A stretch of 64,000 nt of DNA from Streptomyces sp. H27-H1 (GCF_026627445.1 NZ_JAPNLJ010000002.1:79677-143676); one strand, 5' to 3'; numbered from the stretch's first letter, positions 17,212 through 26,050 are shown. Notes: generated from the sequence alone by a model not told the origin. A program made the numbers and translations.

Positions 17212-19578
17212 ATGAACAACCCCTTGCCGCCGGCCGAGGAGCTGGCGCTCATCGACCGTGAACTGATCCAACTAGACTCCCGGCGCCACTTCCTGCTGAG
17301 CCGCCGGGCGTGGCTGCTGGGCGCTCAGACCCCCCTCGCGTGGGGTGCGCCGGCCCGCCCGCCCGTGCCCGCGCGGGCGACGGAGGCCTCGGGTCCCAGT
17401 GCGCAGAACGTGCTGCTGGTCCTCGGCGCGGTGCTGCTGGCCGTCGCGGCGCTGGCGTTCACGCTGGTCAGCTGGGGCTCCCTGGGCATCGCCGGGCGCA
17501 GCGCGGTGCTCGCCGCGGTGACGGCGGCGGCGCTGGGCGCCCCGGTGGGTCTGCTGCGCCGGGGATTGCGCTCGACGGCCGAGGCGGTGGCCTCCGTCGG
17601 TCTGCTGCTGACGGTGCTGGACGCGTACGCGCTGTACGCCGTCGGCATGCCGGAGGTGGACGGCACGGCGTACACGGCGGGCGCGGCCGCGGTACTGGCC
17701 GCGGCGTGGGCCTCGTACGGGCGGGCGCTGCCGGCGCTCCGGGCCCCCGTGCCCGCGGCGCTGCTGACGGCCCAGCTCCCGCTGCCGCTGGCGGCGCTGG
17801 CCGCCGGGGCGACGGGTCTGGAGCTGGGCTGGGCTCTGCTGGCGATGGCGGCCCTGGACGCCGGGCTCGCGCTGCTCCGGCCTGGGCGCTGGTCCTCCTT
17901 CGCGGGGGCGGCGGGTGCGGTGCTGGGCGCGGCGGCGCTGCTGACGGGTCTGGCGGAGTCGGTGGCGGCGGGTTCGGCGGGCGCGGCGCTGGGTCCGTCG
18001 GCGCTGCTGGCTGCGGTCGCCGTGATGGCGGTCGCGGTGGCGTGGCGTACCGCCGGGACGGCGGTGGCGTTCGCCGCGGCCGGCGGCCTCGCGACGGTGG
18101 CCGCACTGGGCGGCCCGGCGGCGACGGAGCTGAGCCCGCCCTGGGCGGCGGTGGGATACCTGGTGGTGGCCTTGGCCCTGCTGGGGGCGGTACGGGTCAC
18201 CGTGCTGCCGGGTGGGGTTCGGCGCGGTCTGGCCCTGGCCGGTGCGGGGGTGGCCGCGCTGCAGGCGGTGGCCGCCTCGGCATGGGTGGCGACGGTGCTG
18301 CTGGGCCGGCTGCGGGTGCTGGCGGAGGTGTGGTCGGTGACGACGCCCGCTCCGGTGGCCGGGAACGGCCCGGGGGCGGCGGCACTGGTGGTGCTGCTGC
18401 TGACGGCCGTGGCTTCGTGGTGGCTGGTCCGGGCGGTGCCGGGCCGTGCGGAGCCGGGGGTGGCGGCGGTGGTCCTCGGCTGGGCGGCGCTGTTCACGGC
18501 CCCGGTGGTGCTCGACCCGGCCCCGGGCCTGGTCTTCGCGGCCCAGCTCGCGGTGACGCTGGCGGCGGGGGCACTGGCTCTGCGGTCCACGGCGGCGGTC
18601 GGCGGCGCGGTTCCCGCGGGTGTCGGGATCGCGGCGGCGGCCTGCGCGCTGGCGGGGGCCGGGAGCGTGTCCGTGGCGGCCCTGGACGGCCGGCTGGCCA
18701 CCTTCGGGGTGTTCTCCCTGCTGGGGGCCGCCTGCGCGGCGGGCGCGGCGTACCGGCCCGCCCCGCTGTGGACCCGCTCGGGGGCGGCGGCGCTCGCCGT
18801 CGGGTACGCGGCGCTGCTCGCGGTGGCGCTGGGCGCCCTGCTGGAGCGGCCGGTGGCCTGGTGGGCTCCGACGGTGCTGGTGGTCCCGGCGGTGGTGGCG
18901 GCGCTCGGGCCGCGGCTCGGTGTCGTACGGGTGCCGGCGGAGGCCGCGGCGGCCGCGGCGGGTCTTCTCGCCGTGGCCCTGGCCACCGGGGACGCGCCGG
19001 TGCTCGCGCTGGTCCTGGCATTGGCCGGGGTGGTGTGCGCGGGGGCTGCGGTGCGGCCGGAGCGCCGGTCGGCGGCGGGCTGGCCGGCCGGGGCGCTGTT
19101 CCTCGCGGCGACCTGGGTGCGGCTCGCGGCTTCGGAGGTCACGGTGCCGGAGGCGTACACCCTGCCGGTGACGGCGGCGGCGCTGGCCGTGGGCTTCGCA
19201 CGGCGGCGCCGGGACCCGCAGGCCGGGTCCTGGACGGCGTACGGTCCCGGCCTGGCGGCGACCCTGCTGCCCAGCACCCTCGCGGTGTGGGGCGACCCGC
19301 ACTGGCTGCGGCCGCTGCTGCTGGGGGCGGCCGCGCTCGCGGTGACCCTGGCCGGCGCCCGCGGCCGGCTCCGGGCGCCGCTGCTGCTGGGCGGCGCGAC
19401 GCTGGTGGCGGTGGCGCTGCACGAGCTGACCCCGTACGTGGTCCAGGTGGTGGACGCGCTGCCCCGCTGGCTGCCGCCGGCCCTGGCGGGGGTGCTGCTG
19501 CTGGCGGTGGGTGCCACCTACGAGAAGCGGCTGCGCGACGCCCGTCGGCTGCGGGAGGCGATCGGCCGGCTGAGGTAG
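17212..19578 (+). CDS. Large polytopic membrane protein
   Basis: 788 residues from ATG 17212 (MNNPLPPAEELALIDRELIQLD). A short N-terminal helical segment (residues 8-40) precedes about 20 or more hydrophobic helices, almost entirely Ala/Leu/Val/Gly. The pattern resembles the Streptomyces membrane proteins that carry a short zinc-ribbon or helical head before the membrane part, but no Cys pairs are seen here. There is no transporter signature or catalytic residue. Extreme Ala/Leu content and GC3 close to 100% create several long antisense shadow frames over it. Confidence 0.85.
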   Translation: MNNPLPPAEELALIDRELIQLDSRRHFLLSRRAWLLGAQTPLAWGAPARPPVPARATEASGPSAQNVLLVLGAVLLAVAALAFTLVSWGSLGIAGRSAVLAAVTAAALGAPVGLLRRGLRSTAEAVASVGLLLTVLDAYALYAVGMPEVDGTAYTAGAAAVLAAAWASYGRALPALRAPVPAALLTAQLPLPLAALAAGATGLELGWALLAMAALDAGLALLRPGRWSSFAGAAGAVLGAAALLTGLAESVAAGSAGAALGPSALLAAVAVMAVAVAWRTAGTAVAFAAAGGLATVAALGGPAATELSPPWAAVGYLVVALALLGAVRVTVLPGGVRRGLALAGAGVAALQAVAASAWVATVLLGRLRVLAEVWSVTTPAPVAGNGPGAAALVVLLLTAVASWWLVRAVPGRAEPGVAAVVLGWAALFTAPVVLDPAPGLVFAAQLAVTLAAGALALRSTAAVGGAVPAGVGIAAAACALAGAGSVSVAALDGRLATFGVFSLLGAACAAGAAYRPAPLWTRSGAAALAVGYAALLAVALGALLERPVAWWAPTVLVVPAVVAALGPRLGVVRVPAEAAAAAAGLLAVALATGDAPVLALVLALAGVVCAGAAVRPERRSAAGWPAGALFLAATWVRLAASEVTVPEAYTLPVTAAALAVGFARRRRDPQAGSWTAYGPGLAATLLPSTLAVWGDPHWLRPLLLGAAALAVTLAGARGRLRAPLLLGGATLVAVALHELTPYVVQVVDALPRWLPPALAGVLLLAVGATYEKRLRDARRLREAIGRLR

Positions 19579-19617
19579 CCCGACAGGGGCCGGGGAGGGG
19601 GCCGGACGGGTGAAACG

Positions 19618-19656
19618 CCAGAGGCCCGGAGACTGTGAAAGTCTCCGGGCCTCTGG
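19618..19656 (-). terminator. Terminator of second tRNA-Val
   Basis: A perfect 17-bp stem (CCAGAGGCCCGGAGACT and its complement) with a 5-nt loop, immediately 3' of the leftward tRNA at 19663. It may also stop the rightward membrane-protein transcript ending at 19578. Confidence 0.85.
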
Positions 19657-19662
19657 TCCGGG

Positions 19663-19734
19663 TGGGCGATACTGGGTTCGAACCAGTGACCCCTTCGGTG
19701 TGAACGAAGTGCTCTCCCACTGAGCTAATCGCCC
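19663..19734 (-). tRNA. tRNA-Val (CAC)
   Basis: 72 nt, with the same acceptor, anticodon arm and anticodon CAC as the copy 3.2 kb to the left. D arm reads CTCAGTGGGAGAG and T loop TTCGAAC. CCA not encoded. Confidence 0.96.
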
Positions 19735-19791
19735 GGACGCACCGCAAACATTACCGCATGTCAGCGGTGCTCTCCGCCATGGGCGGGCAGG

Positions 19792-20310
19792 TCACTCCAC
19801 GTCGCGGTGCCAGGGCAGCACGAGCCCGTACTTCCACAGGTAGAAGCCGATCAGGACGCCCGCGATCACGAGCCCGATGCCGGTCAGGATGATGTTGCGG
19901 CGGCGGACCTTCGGGTCCAGGGCCTTCTGGGCGGCTTCACTGACCTTGCGCTTGGTCCAGCGCAGGGCGAGGTGGGCCCAGGCGAACTCGGTGGCCCAGA
20001 TCGCGAGGCCGGCGAAGATCGCCACCCAGCCCGGGCCGGGCAGGACCAGCATGGCGATGCCCGCGCCGATGACGGCGAGGCCGACGACGAAGACGCCGAC
20101 CTGCCAGCTCAGGTGCAGGCCCCTGCGGGCCTTGACGAAGGCCGGCGCCTTGGAGACGTGCGGCGCCTCGGCGGTGGTGGATTCCTTGGCGGATTCGTCC
20201 GTGGTCCCGGCGTCGGTCCCGGCGCCGGATCCGCCGGTGGCCCCTGCCGCGGATTCTGCTGCGGACTCGGCTGCGGGCTCGTTGGCCTCGCGGTCACTCC
20301 CCGTGTTCAT
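19792..20310 (-). CDS. TIGR02611-type membrane protein
   Basis: 172 residues. A disordered, Ala/Glu/Ser/Thr-rich N-terminus (residues 1-55) is followed by a pair of helices with the conserved PGPGW loop (VFVVGLAVIGAGIAMLVLPGPGWVAIFAGLAIWATEF) and a C-terminal helix (NIILTGIGLVIAGVLIGFYLW). This is the signature of the actinobacterial TIGR02611 family, of unknown function. Orientation is away from ssgB, with about 177 bp between the starts. Confidence 0.85.
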   Translation of the reverse strand: MNTGSDREANEPAAESAAESAAGATGGSGAGTDAGTTDESAKESTTAEAPHVSKAPAFVKARRGLHLSWQVGVFVVGLAVIGAGIAMLVLPGPGWVAIFAGLAIWATEFAWAHLALRWTKRKVSEAAQKALDPKVRRRNIILTGIGLVIAGVLIGFYLWKYGLVLPWHRDVE

Positions 20311-20402
20311 GGGGTCGAATCTACCGGAGACCCGAGCACACGCGAACGGCGGTTTGGATCCGCCGTTCGAGGGACCCAGAGGTCCGCAAAACGGTCAGAG
20401 GG

Positions 20403-20428
20403 GTTTACAACGGCACCGTAGGTGGCAT
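20403..20428 (+). promoter_or_regulatory. Possible sigma-H (SigB-family) promoter of ssgB
   Basis: GTTT at 20403-20406, 14 nt, then GGTGGCAT at 20421-20428, resembling the GTTT-N14-16-GGGTAT pattern of the Streptomyces SigB/SigH group. It lies 60 bp upstream of ssgB. In S. coelicolor ssgB is known to depend on the stress sigma factor SigH, so the location is right, but the -10 is imperfect. Confidence 0.45.
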
Positions 20429-20487
20429 GTCGATTTCGCCGACGTGCGAATCCCCGAGCGCACACTGAGCGAAAGGCCCTGGCGCTT

Positions 20488-20901
20488 ATGAACACCACGG
20501 TCAGCTGCGAGCTGCACCTGCGCCTCGTTGTGTCGAGCGAGTCCTCACTGCCTGTTCCCGCGGGCCTGCGGTATGACACGGCCGACCCCTACGCCGTGCA
20601 CGCCACCTTCCACACCGGCGCCGAGGAGACGGTCGAATGGGTATTCGCCCGCGACCTCCTCGCCGAGGGCCTTCACCGGCCCACCGGTACCGGCGACGTC
20701 CGTGTCTGGCCGTCCCGCAGTCACGGTCAGGGGGTCGTCTGTATCGCCCTGAGCTCACCGGAGGGAGAAGCCCTGCTCGAAGCACCCGCCCGAGCACTGG
20801 AGTCGTTCCTCAAGCGGACGGACGCCGCGGTTCCACCAGGAACCGAACACCGGCACTTCGACCTCGACAAGGAGCTCTCCCACATCCTGGCCGAATCCTG
20901 A
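20488..20901 (+). CDS. ssgB: Sporulation-specific cell division protein SsgB
   Basis: 137 residues, the length and sequence of the highly conserved SsgB (N-terminus NTTVSCELHLRLVVSSESSLP; C-terminus HFDLDKELSHILAES). SsgB is the SsgA-like protein that binds FtsZ and, recruited by SsgA, marks future septum sites in sporulating aerial hyphae. The start ATG 20488 follows GAAAGGCCCTGGCGCTT. It is single-copy and a reliable marker for a morphologically complex actinomycete. Monocistronic. A possible SigH-type promoter lies 60 bp upstream. Confidence 0.97.
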   Translation: MNTTVSCELHLRLVVSSESSLPVPAGLRYDTADPYAVHATFHTGAEETVEWVFARDLLAEGLHRPTGTGDVRVWPSRSHGQGVVCIALSSPEGEALLEAPARALESFLKRTDAAVPPGTEHRHFDLDKELSHILAES

Positions 20902-21131
20902 GCCAGGCACACAGAGGGAACCCTCCCCCGGCTGAGCCCGGGGGCCGCACGACACCGTCCGACTCGGGGCGACGGTGCACGGCGGACAACCACATACGGA
21001 AGTGCCGGCGCTGTTCACGCGGAAGCCACCCGCGTGGACGGCGCCGGTGCGCTTTGGGGTGACCCGCTAGAGTCGGCCACCAGCGGCGGCAGCAGCCCGT
21101 CACCGCAGGCCCGGCCCTTCAGGGAGACCCC

Positions 21132-21776
21132 GTGCAGATCCCCCACGACACCCGTCGCGCGCTCGACGTCGTCGTCGCGCTGGTGAACACCTCGGTCGAG
21201 ACGGAGCAGCCCGACGGATTGTCGGACGTGACCGCGCTGCGCGGGTTCGTCCACGACTACGCGATCAGCGACGTCGGCGAGCTCAGCGCCCGCGACCTCG
21301 CGGGCGTGCGGACGGTGCGCGGCAAATTCGCCCAGGTCTTCGCGACGCCGAGTTCGCGTGTGGCCTCCGTGCTGATCAACGAGCTGGTCGCGACGGCCGG
21401 CACCACCCCGCAGCTGACCAACCACGACGGCTACGACTGGCACGTGCACTACTTCGCCCCGGGCGCCTCGGTGGGCGACCACCTGGCGGCCGACGGCGGA
21501 ATGGCGCTGGCCTTCATCGTGGTCTCGGGCGAACAGGAGCGGCTGCGCCGCTGCGAGGCCCCGGACTGCCGGCGGGCCTTCGTCGACCTGTCCCGCAACC
21601 GCTCACGGCGCTACTGCGACAGCCGGACCTGCGGGAACCGGCTGCACGTGGCCGCCTACCGGGCCCGGCGCAAATCGGAGCTGGAGGCGGAGCCGGGCTC
21701 AGAGCAGTCAGGGCGGTCAGAGCAGGAAGAGATCGTGCAGGGCGGCGAGCAGCAACAAGCCGCCGATAACGCCTAG
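21132..21776 (+). CDS. CGNR zinc-finger protein (putative regulator)
   Basis: 214 residues from GTG 21132. An N-terminal ABATE-like domain (ALDVVVALVNTSV... typical of RsgI/CGNR proteins) precedes the C-terminal treble-clef zinc finger: RRCEAPDCRRAFVDLSRNRSRRYCDSRTCGNRLHVAAYRARR, with four Cys and the name-giving C-G-N-R. Such proteins probably bind DNA through the zinc finger. An acidic tail (SEQSGRSEQEEIVQGGEQQQAADNA) follows. Its last 60 bp overlap the convergent small gene 21717-21890. It sits directly downstream of ssgB in the conserved Streptomyces order, separated by 230 bp. Confidence 0.9.
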   Translation: MQIPHDTRRALDVVVALVNTSVETEQPDGLSDVTALRGFVHDYAISDVGELSARDLAGVRTVRGKFAQVFATPSSRVASVLINELVATAGTTPQLTNHDGYDWHVHYFAPGASVGDHLAADGGMALAFIVVSGEQERLRRCEAPDCRRAFVDLSRNRSRRYCDSRTCGNRLHVAAYRARRKSELEAEPGSEQSGRSEQEEIVQGGEQQQAADNA

Positions 21777-21890
21777 GAAGATCATCAGGGGCGGCTGGGA
21801 GAGCGCGAAGAGGCAGCCTCTGGGCTCCTCGGCGACGGGAACGGGGGCCGGCGCGGGAACAGCCGGCTCACCCGGCGTTGTGTCGAGCAT
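21717..21890 (-). CDS. Small membrane protein (57 aa)
   Basis: 57 residues from ATG 21890. A Pro/Ala/Val-rich N-terminus (PGEPAVPAPAPVPVAEEPRG) precedes one membrane helix (PLMIFLGVIGGLLLLAALHDLFLL) that runs to the C-terminus. It overlaps the 3' end of the convergent CGNR gene by 60 bp. Function unknown. Support comes from the clean hydrophobic helix. Confidence 0.6.
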   Translation of the reverse strand: MLDTTPGEPAVPAPAPVPVAEEPRGCLFALSQPPLMIFLGVIGGLLLLAALHDLFLL

Positions 21891-22036
21891 GTCGGGGCGA
21901 TGATGGCGCAGCGGACCGCCGCGCACCGCTCAACACGCCAGACGGAGCGCGTGAGTTCATCGGATCCCGTCAGTTCAGGTGGTTCCCGGCCCGGATCCCC
22001 GCGGATCCCGGGCGACCGGGGCCACGCCTGCCGCGG

Positions 22037-22501
22037 TCATATGCCGTGCTTCTTGAGGATCGCCTCGATGTCGGAGAAGTCCTCGGCGGGAGCGGCGGCC
22101 TGGGTCGACCGCGGACGGGCTCCGTCACCCAGCGAGGGGGCCGAGGCGGCCGGGGCCACTGCCTCCTGGGCGGGCCGGCCCTTGGCGGCCTTCGACCGCT
22201 TCCGAGCCCCCTCCCCCTCCCCCGCACCGAGATCCCCCGCACCGAGTCCGCGCCGCTCTATCGCGCGGGTGGTCATGAAGAGCAGCCAGGCCAGTCCCAG
22301 CACGGCGAACCCGGCCCAGACGGTCGGATTGAAGACGATCCCGGCCGCCCACTGCACGACGCCCGTCATCACCAGGCCGACGGGCACCAGCGAGTACGCC
22401 GCGATCCGCGTGGCCGCGAGGAATCGCTTGCGGTAGGCGGTCAGCGCGGCGATGCCCAGGCCCGCCGCGGATACCGCGGAGCAAATGGTCTCGGCGAGCA
22501 T
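22037..22501 (-). CDS. Small membrane protein with charged tail
   Basis: 154 residues from ATG 22501. Three helices in the first ~85 residues (TICSAVSAAGLGIAALTAY; YSLVPVGLVMTGVVQWAAGIVF; VWAGFAVLGLAWLLFMTTRAI) are followed by a basic, disordered linker and a short acidic C-terminal amphipathic helix (EDFSDIEAILKKHGI) that is likely a protein-interaction motif. Unknown function; common in Streptomyces next to the CGNR gene. Divergent from the DsbA-like gene. Confidence 0.82.
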   Translation of the reverse strand: MLAETICSAVSAAGLGIAALTAYRKRFLAATRIAAYSLVPVGLVMTGVVQWAAGIVFNPTVWAGFAVLGLAWLLFMTTRAIERRGLGAGDLGAGEGEGARKRSKAAKGRPAQEAVAPAASAPSLGDGARPRSTQAAAPAEDFSDIEAILKKHGI

Positions 22502-22701
22502 GCGGGGCCTCCAGGAGCGGTTCGATCAGTCGGACCCGGCCGGCGGGCCGGGCGTTGTGTCCCCATCCATCCTGCACCGGCGACCCTCGCTCCGGCCACG
22601 GCCGGAGCCCGCCGCGGGCGGATCTCCGGGACATCTCCGGGTCCCGTCTCCTCCCGAGGTCCCGGTCCGGGCTCGGCCCCGCGGGCTGGGAGACTGTCCG
22701 T

Positions 22702-23205
22702 ATGACCGATTCCGTGATCCTCGACGTCTGGTGCGAACTCCAGTGCCCGGACTGCCACAGCGCCCTGGACGACGTGCGCGCCCTGCGGGCCCGCTACGGC
22801 GACCGGCTGGACATCCGGCTGCGCCACTTCCCGCTGGAGAAGCACAAGCACGCCTTCGCCGCCGCGCAGGCCGCGGAGGAGGCCATCGAGCAGGGGCAGG
22901 GCTGGCCCTACGTGGAGGCCGTACTGGCCCGTGCCGCGGACCTCGCCAAGGGCGGCGAGCCCGTACTGGTCGACGTGGCGCGTGAGCTCGGCCTGGACGC
23001 CGAGGAGTTCGACACCGCTCTGATCGACGGCCGGCACATGCTGATCGTGGACGCCGACCAGGCCGAGGGCAAGGCGATCGGCGTGACCGGCACCCCGACG
23101 TACGTGATCGACGGGGAGCGGCTCGACGGCGGCAAGAGCCAGCAGGGCCTGCGCGAGCGCATCGTGGAGATCGCCGACCGGCTGCTCGCCGCGGGCCCGG
23201 CCTGA
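22702..23205 (+). CDS. DsbA-family (FrnE-like) thioredoxin-fold oxidoreductase
   Basis: 167 residues, cytoplasmic (no signal peptide). The active-site CPDC is at residues 15-18, after the beta strand VILDVWCELQ. The helical insert and the cis-proline loop (GVTGTPTYVIDGERLDGG) of the DsbA fold are clear. FrnE-like proteins act as thiol-disulfide exchangers or isomerases. An extra Cys at position 11 close to the active site is unusual. Start ATG 22702; monocistronic. Confidence 0.88.
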   Translation: MTDSVILDVWCELQCPDCHSALDDVRALRARYGDRLDIRLRHFPLEKHKHAFAAAQAAEEAIEQGQGWPYVEAVLARAADLAKGGEPVLVDVARELGLDAEEFDTALIDGRHMLIVDADQAEGKAIGVTGTPTYVIDGERLDGGKSQQGLRERIVEIADRLLAAGPA

Positions 23206-23220
23206 TCCGAAGGACGGCGC

Positions 23221-23263
23221 CCGCGCGTCGCAACCCGGTGGGCTTCCCCGGTCACGGCGCTAG
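23221..23263. repeat. Solo arm of the CTAG repeat family
   Basis: The stretch ending CCCCGGTCACGGCGCTAG aligns with the right arm of the element at 1883-2074 (..TTCCGGCCACAGCACTAG), with the preceding CGCAACCCGG / CGCGACCCGG block also shared; roughly two thirds of 36 positions match by eye. No partner arm was found nearby. It includes the GNAT stop codon. Confidence 0.35.
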
Positions 23264-24084
23264 ATCAGGTCCTTGGCGTAGTTGAAGTTCGTCGTCCGGT
23301 AGCCGAGGGACTCGTAGAGCCGCAGGGCCGGGACGTTGTCGGTGAAGACGTGCAGGGCTAGCACCCGGTGGCCGGTGGCGAGGGCGGTGCGTTCCGCGAG
23401 GAGCATCAGGTCCCGGCCGTAGCCGCGGCCGCGGTGTTCCTCGTCGACCGCGACATCGAAGACGTACGAGTCCTGGCCGTTCGGCGCCACCCACACGGTG
23501 CCTACGGGGACGCCGGCCGCCTCCAGCACGCTGAAGCTGACGTCCGGGGTGGCCAGGCCCAGGGGCAGCATGGACGCGTGGTCGTTCGCCGACTTCGTGT
23601 GCGCGGCCCCGGCCGGCATGCCGCGGTTGATCCAGCTCTGCGCGTAGCCCTCCAGCGCCGCCGAGTGCCAGGTCTCGAACTCGGCCTCCCCCATCGGGCG
23701 GCCGGCCACCCCTTCGGACAGGGCGGGCGGCTCGGCCGGAAGCTCCTTGGCCATGTTGCGGCTGTACTCGGCGTACCCGAGGGAGCCTGCCAGCCGCAGT
23801 CCGCCCGCCGAGTCGGCCGGGACCGAGATCCGGACCCGCCGGCAGCCCCAGCCGCGCAGTACTTCCTCGGCGGCGAGCGCGCCCACCGTGGCCCGGCCGC
23901 GCCGGCGGTCGGGCTCTTCGACGGTGAGATCGCGGATCTCGGCGACCGTCGGCCCGAAGGGGGTGTCGGCGGCGAGCAGCAGAGCGCCGACGCGCCTGCT
24001 GTTGACGCGGATCTCGTACGGGCGCGAGCGCGCCCCGCCGGTGCTCTGCTGAAGCGGCCCGCTCGGCCGCAGGGTGGTGGTCAT
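23260..24084 (-). CDS. Tandem GNAT-family acetyltransferase
   Basis: 274 residues from ATG 24084. Two GNAT-like halves: a degenerate N-terminal half (IRVNSRRVGALLLAADTPFGPTVAEIRDLTVEEPDRRRGRATVGALAAEEVL) and a complete C-terminal half with the acetyl-CoA motif A, VFDVAVDEEHRGRGYGRDLMLLAER (R/Q-x2-G-x-G/A), then LALHVFTDNVPALRLYESLGY. The substrate is unknown. The stop codon TAG is itself part of a CTAG-ended repeat arm (23221-23263), so the last codons abut or were shaped by that insertion. Upstream is pabC. Confidence 0.85.
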   Translation of the reverse strand: MTTTLRPSGPLQQSTGGARSRPYEIRVNSRRVGALLLAADTPFGPTVAEIRDLTVEEPDRRRGRATVGALAAEEVLRGWGCRRVRISVPADSAGGLRLAGSLGYAEYSRNMAKELPAEPPALSEGVAGRPMGEAEFETWHSAALEGYAQSWINRGMPAGAAHTKSANDHASMLPLGLATPDVSFSVLEAAGVPVGTVWVAPNGQDSYVFDVAVDEEHRGRGYGRDLMLLAERTALATGHRVLALHVFTDNVPALRLYESLGYRTTNFNYAKDLI

Positions 24085-24140
24085 CAGTCGAGTTCTACCC
24101 GCCCCGCGACCCGAATGACAGTGGGTATGTCCGGCCCCGG

Positions 24141-24968
24141 TCAGGACGTGGGGTCGGTGTCCTCGGCGGAGCGGGCGTCGAAGATCCGCATGGCTTCGGC
24201 GGTGACGGGGCCGGGGGCGGAGCCCAGCTCGCGCCCGTCGATCCGTACGACGGCCTGGACGTCGCGCAGGGAGGAGGTCAGGAAGACCTCTTCCGCCTGT
24301 TCCAGCGCTTCGAGGGGCAGGTCGGTCTCCTTGGCCCCGCACCAGTCGGCGACCAGGGCCCGGGTGATGCCGCCGAGGCAGCCGCAGGAGACGGGCGGGG
24401 TGTGCAGCTGCCCGTCGAGGACGACGAACACGTTGGAGCCGGTTCCCTCGCAGAGCCGCCCGACGGTGTTGGCGAGGAGGGCCTCGGAGGCGCCCGCCCG
24501 GTGGGCGGCAGCGAGCGCGACCACGTTCTCGGCGTACGAGGTGGTCTTCAGGCCCGCTACGGCGGAGCGCTCGTTGCGCACCCACGGGACGGTGACCACG
24601 GCGGTGGTGTCGGGGCGGCGGGTGGTCCCGGCGAGGGCGACGATCAGGGTCGGGCCGGCGTCGCCCCGGTCGGAGCCGAGCGGAGAGACACCTCCGGTGT
24701 AGGTGACCCGCAGCCGGCCGAGCGGCAGCGGGTTGGCCTCCAGTACGGCGGCGCAGGCGCGGCGCACCTCGTCCAGGTCGGGGTCCGGCAGGCCTAGGCC
24801 GCGGGCGGAGCGGGTCAGCCGCTCCAGGTGCCGGGTGAGCGCGAAGGTCGTGCCGTGCTCCGCCTTGAGCGTCTCGAAGACCCCGTCGCCGACGGTGAGG
24901 CCGTGGTCGAACACGGACACCTTCGCTTCGTCGGCGTCCCGCAGTGCTCCGTCGAGCCAGATCCTCAC
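24141..24968 (-). CDS. pabC: Aminodeoxychorismate lyase
   Basis: 275 residues from GTG 24968. It is a fold-type IV PLP enzyme (branched-chain aminotransferase superfamily): VSVFDHGLTVGDGVFETLK at the N-terminus, the PLP lysine in GLKTTSYAENVVA (~residue 140), the phosphate loop EGTGSNVFVV and TSSLRDVQAV near the end. It releases pyruvate from 4-amino-4-deoxychorismate to give p-aminobenzoate for folate. It overlaps the PabB-like gene by 4 bp (GTGA). A D-amino acid aminotransferase role is less likely given the partner gene. Confidence 0.9.
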   Translation of the reverse strand: MRIWLDGALRDADEAKVSVFDHGLTVGDGVFETLKAEHGTTFALTRHLERLTRSARGLGLPDPDLDEVRRACAAVLEANPLPLGRLRVTYTGGVSPLGSDRGDAGPTLIVALAGTTRRPDTTAVVTVPWVRNERSAVAGLKTTSYAENVVALAAAHRAGASEALLANTVGRLCEGTGSNVFVVLDGQLHTPPVSCGCLGGITRALVADWCGAKETDLPLEALEQAEEVFLTSSLRDVQAVVRIDGRELGSAPGPVTAEAMRIFDARSAEDTDPTS

Positions 24969-26050
24969 CGTACGGTCCTCCCGTTTTCGTCCGTCCGCGC
25001 TTCGAGCGCGTTCGCTTCGATGGCTCCCGACGCTACCCGCAGCAGCCGGGCGGCCTTCAGTTCGGTCTCCGCCCACTCGCGGTCGGGGTCGGAGCCCCAG
25101 GTGATCCCGGCGCCGGTGCCGAAGAGCAGCCGGGGGCCGCCGGGGGCCTTGCGGTCGATCCAGAAGGTCCGGATGCCCACGGCGAGCTCGGCGGTGCCGC
25201 GGTCGGCGTCTACCCAGCCGATGCCTCCGCAGTAGGGGCCGCGCGGGGCGGTCTCGAGGGCCTCGATGATCCGCAGGGCCGAGGACTTGGGGGCTCCGGT
25301 GACGGAGCCGGGCGGGAAGGTGGCGGCGAACAGCTCGGGCCAGCCGGCGCCGTCGGCGAGTTCCCCGGCGACGGTGGAGACGAGGTGGACGAGGCCCGGA
25401 TGCTCTTCGAGCACACACAGTTCGGGGACGGTGACGGAGCCGGTGGCGCAGACCCGGCCCAGGTCGTTGCGTACGAGGTCCACGATCATCACGTTCTCGG
25501 CGTGGTCCTTGGGCAGCAGATCCGCGGCGGTGCGGCCGGTGCCCTTGATCGGGCCGGACTCGACGAGGCGGCCGGTGCGGCGCAGGTAGAGCTCGGGGGA
25601 CGCGGTGGCGATCTCGACGCCGTGGGCCGGCAGCCGAATCGTTCCTGCGTACGGGGCCGGGTTGCCGCGCGCGAGCAGCGCGGTCAGGGCGTCCACGTCG
25701 GCGCCCGCCGGGTCGGGAAGCGGCGCGGACATCACGCGGCAGAGGTTGGCCTGGTAGACCTCGCCCGCCTCGATGTGCGCGCGGATGCGGCGTACGCCCG
25801 CGATGTAGGCGTCGCGGCCGAGGGAGGAGGTCCATTCGTCGGCGTCGGGGCCGCGCCAGGCGCCTGGGACGGGTGCGGGCACCGGGTCGGGGCGTATGTC
25901 CCCGAAGCGCGCGCAGACGAGACGGCCTTCGAAATCGGCCGTCACCGCCCAGAAGCCGGTGGAGTCCAGGGCGGCGGGATCAGTGGTGACATCTCGGAGA
26001 TCGGTCGCGAGAAGGCCGCCGAAGCGGGCGAGGGGAGGCAGGTCGTGCAC
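24965..26050 (-). CDS. pabB: Aminodeoxychorismate synthase component I (chorismate-binding)
   Basis: About 361 residues from GTG 26050 (VHDLPPLARFGGLLATDL); the open frame runs on to 26182, but that part shows no protein character. Chorismate-binding motifs are intact: the PIKGTGRT loop (K replaces A of anthranilate synthases, the mark of PabB), DLVRNDLGRV, HPGLVHLVSTVAGEL, and the metal-binding FPPGSVTGAPKSSALRIIEALE...PRGPYCGGIGWV. It is shorter than PabB of E. coli at the N-terminus. It works with an amidotransferase (PabA, not in the window) and hands its product to the coupled PabC. Upstream lies the tRNA array. Confidence 0.9.
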   Translation of the reverse strand: MHDLPPLARFGGLLATDLRDVTTDPAALDSTGFWAVTADFEGRLVCARFGDIRPDPVPAPVPGAWRGPDADEWTSSLGRDAYIAGVRRIRAHIEAGEVYQANLCRVMSAPLPDPAGADVDALTALLARGNPAPYAGTIRLPAHGVEIATASPELYLRRTGRLVESGPIKGTGRTAADLLPKDHAENVMIVDLVRNDLGRVCATGSVTVPELCVLEEHPGLVHLVSTVAGELADGAGWPELFAATFPPGSVTGAPKSSALRIIEALETAPRGPYCGGIGWVDADRGTAELAVGIRTFWIDRKAPGGPRLLFGTGAGITWGSDPDREWAETELKAARLLRVASGAIEANALEARTDENGRTVR

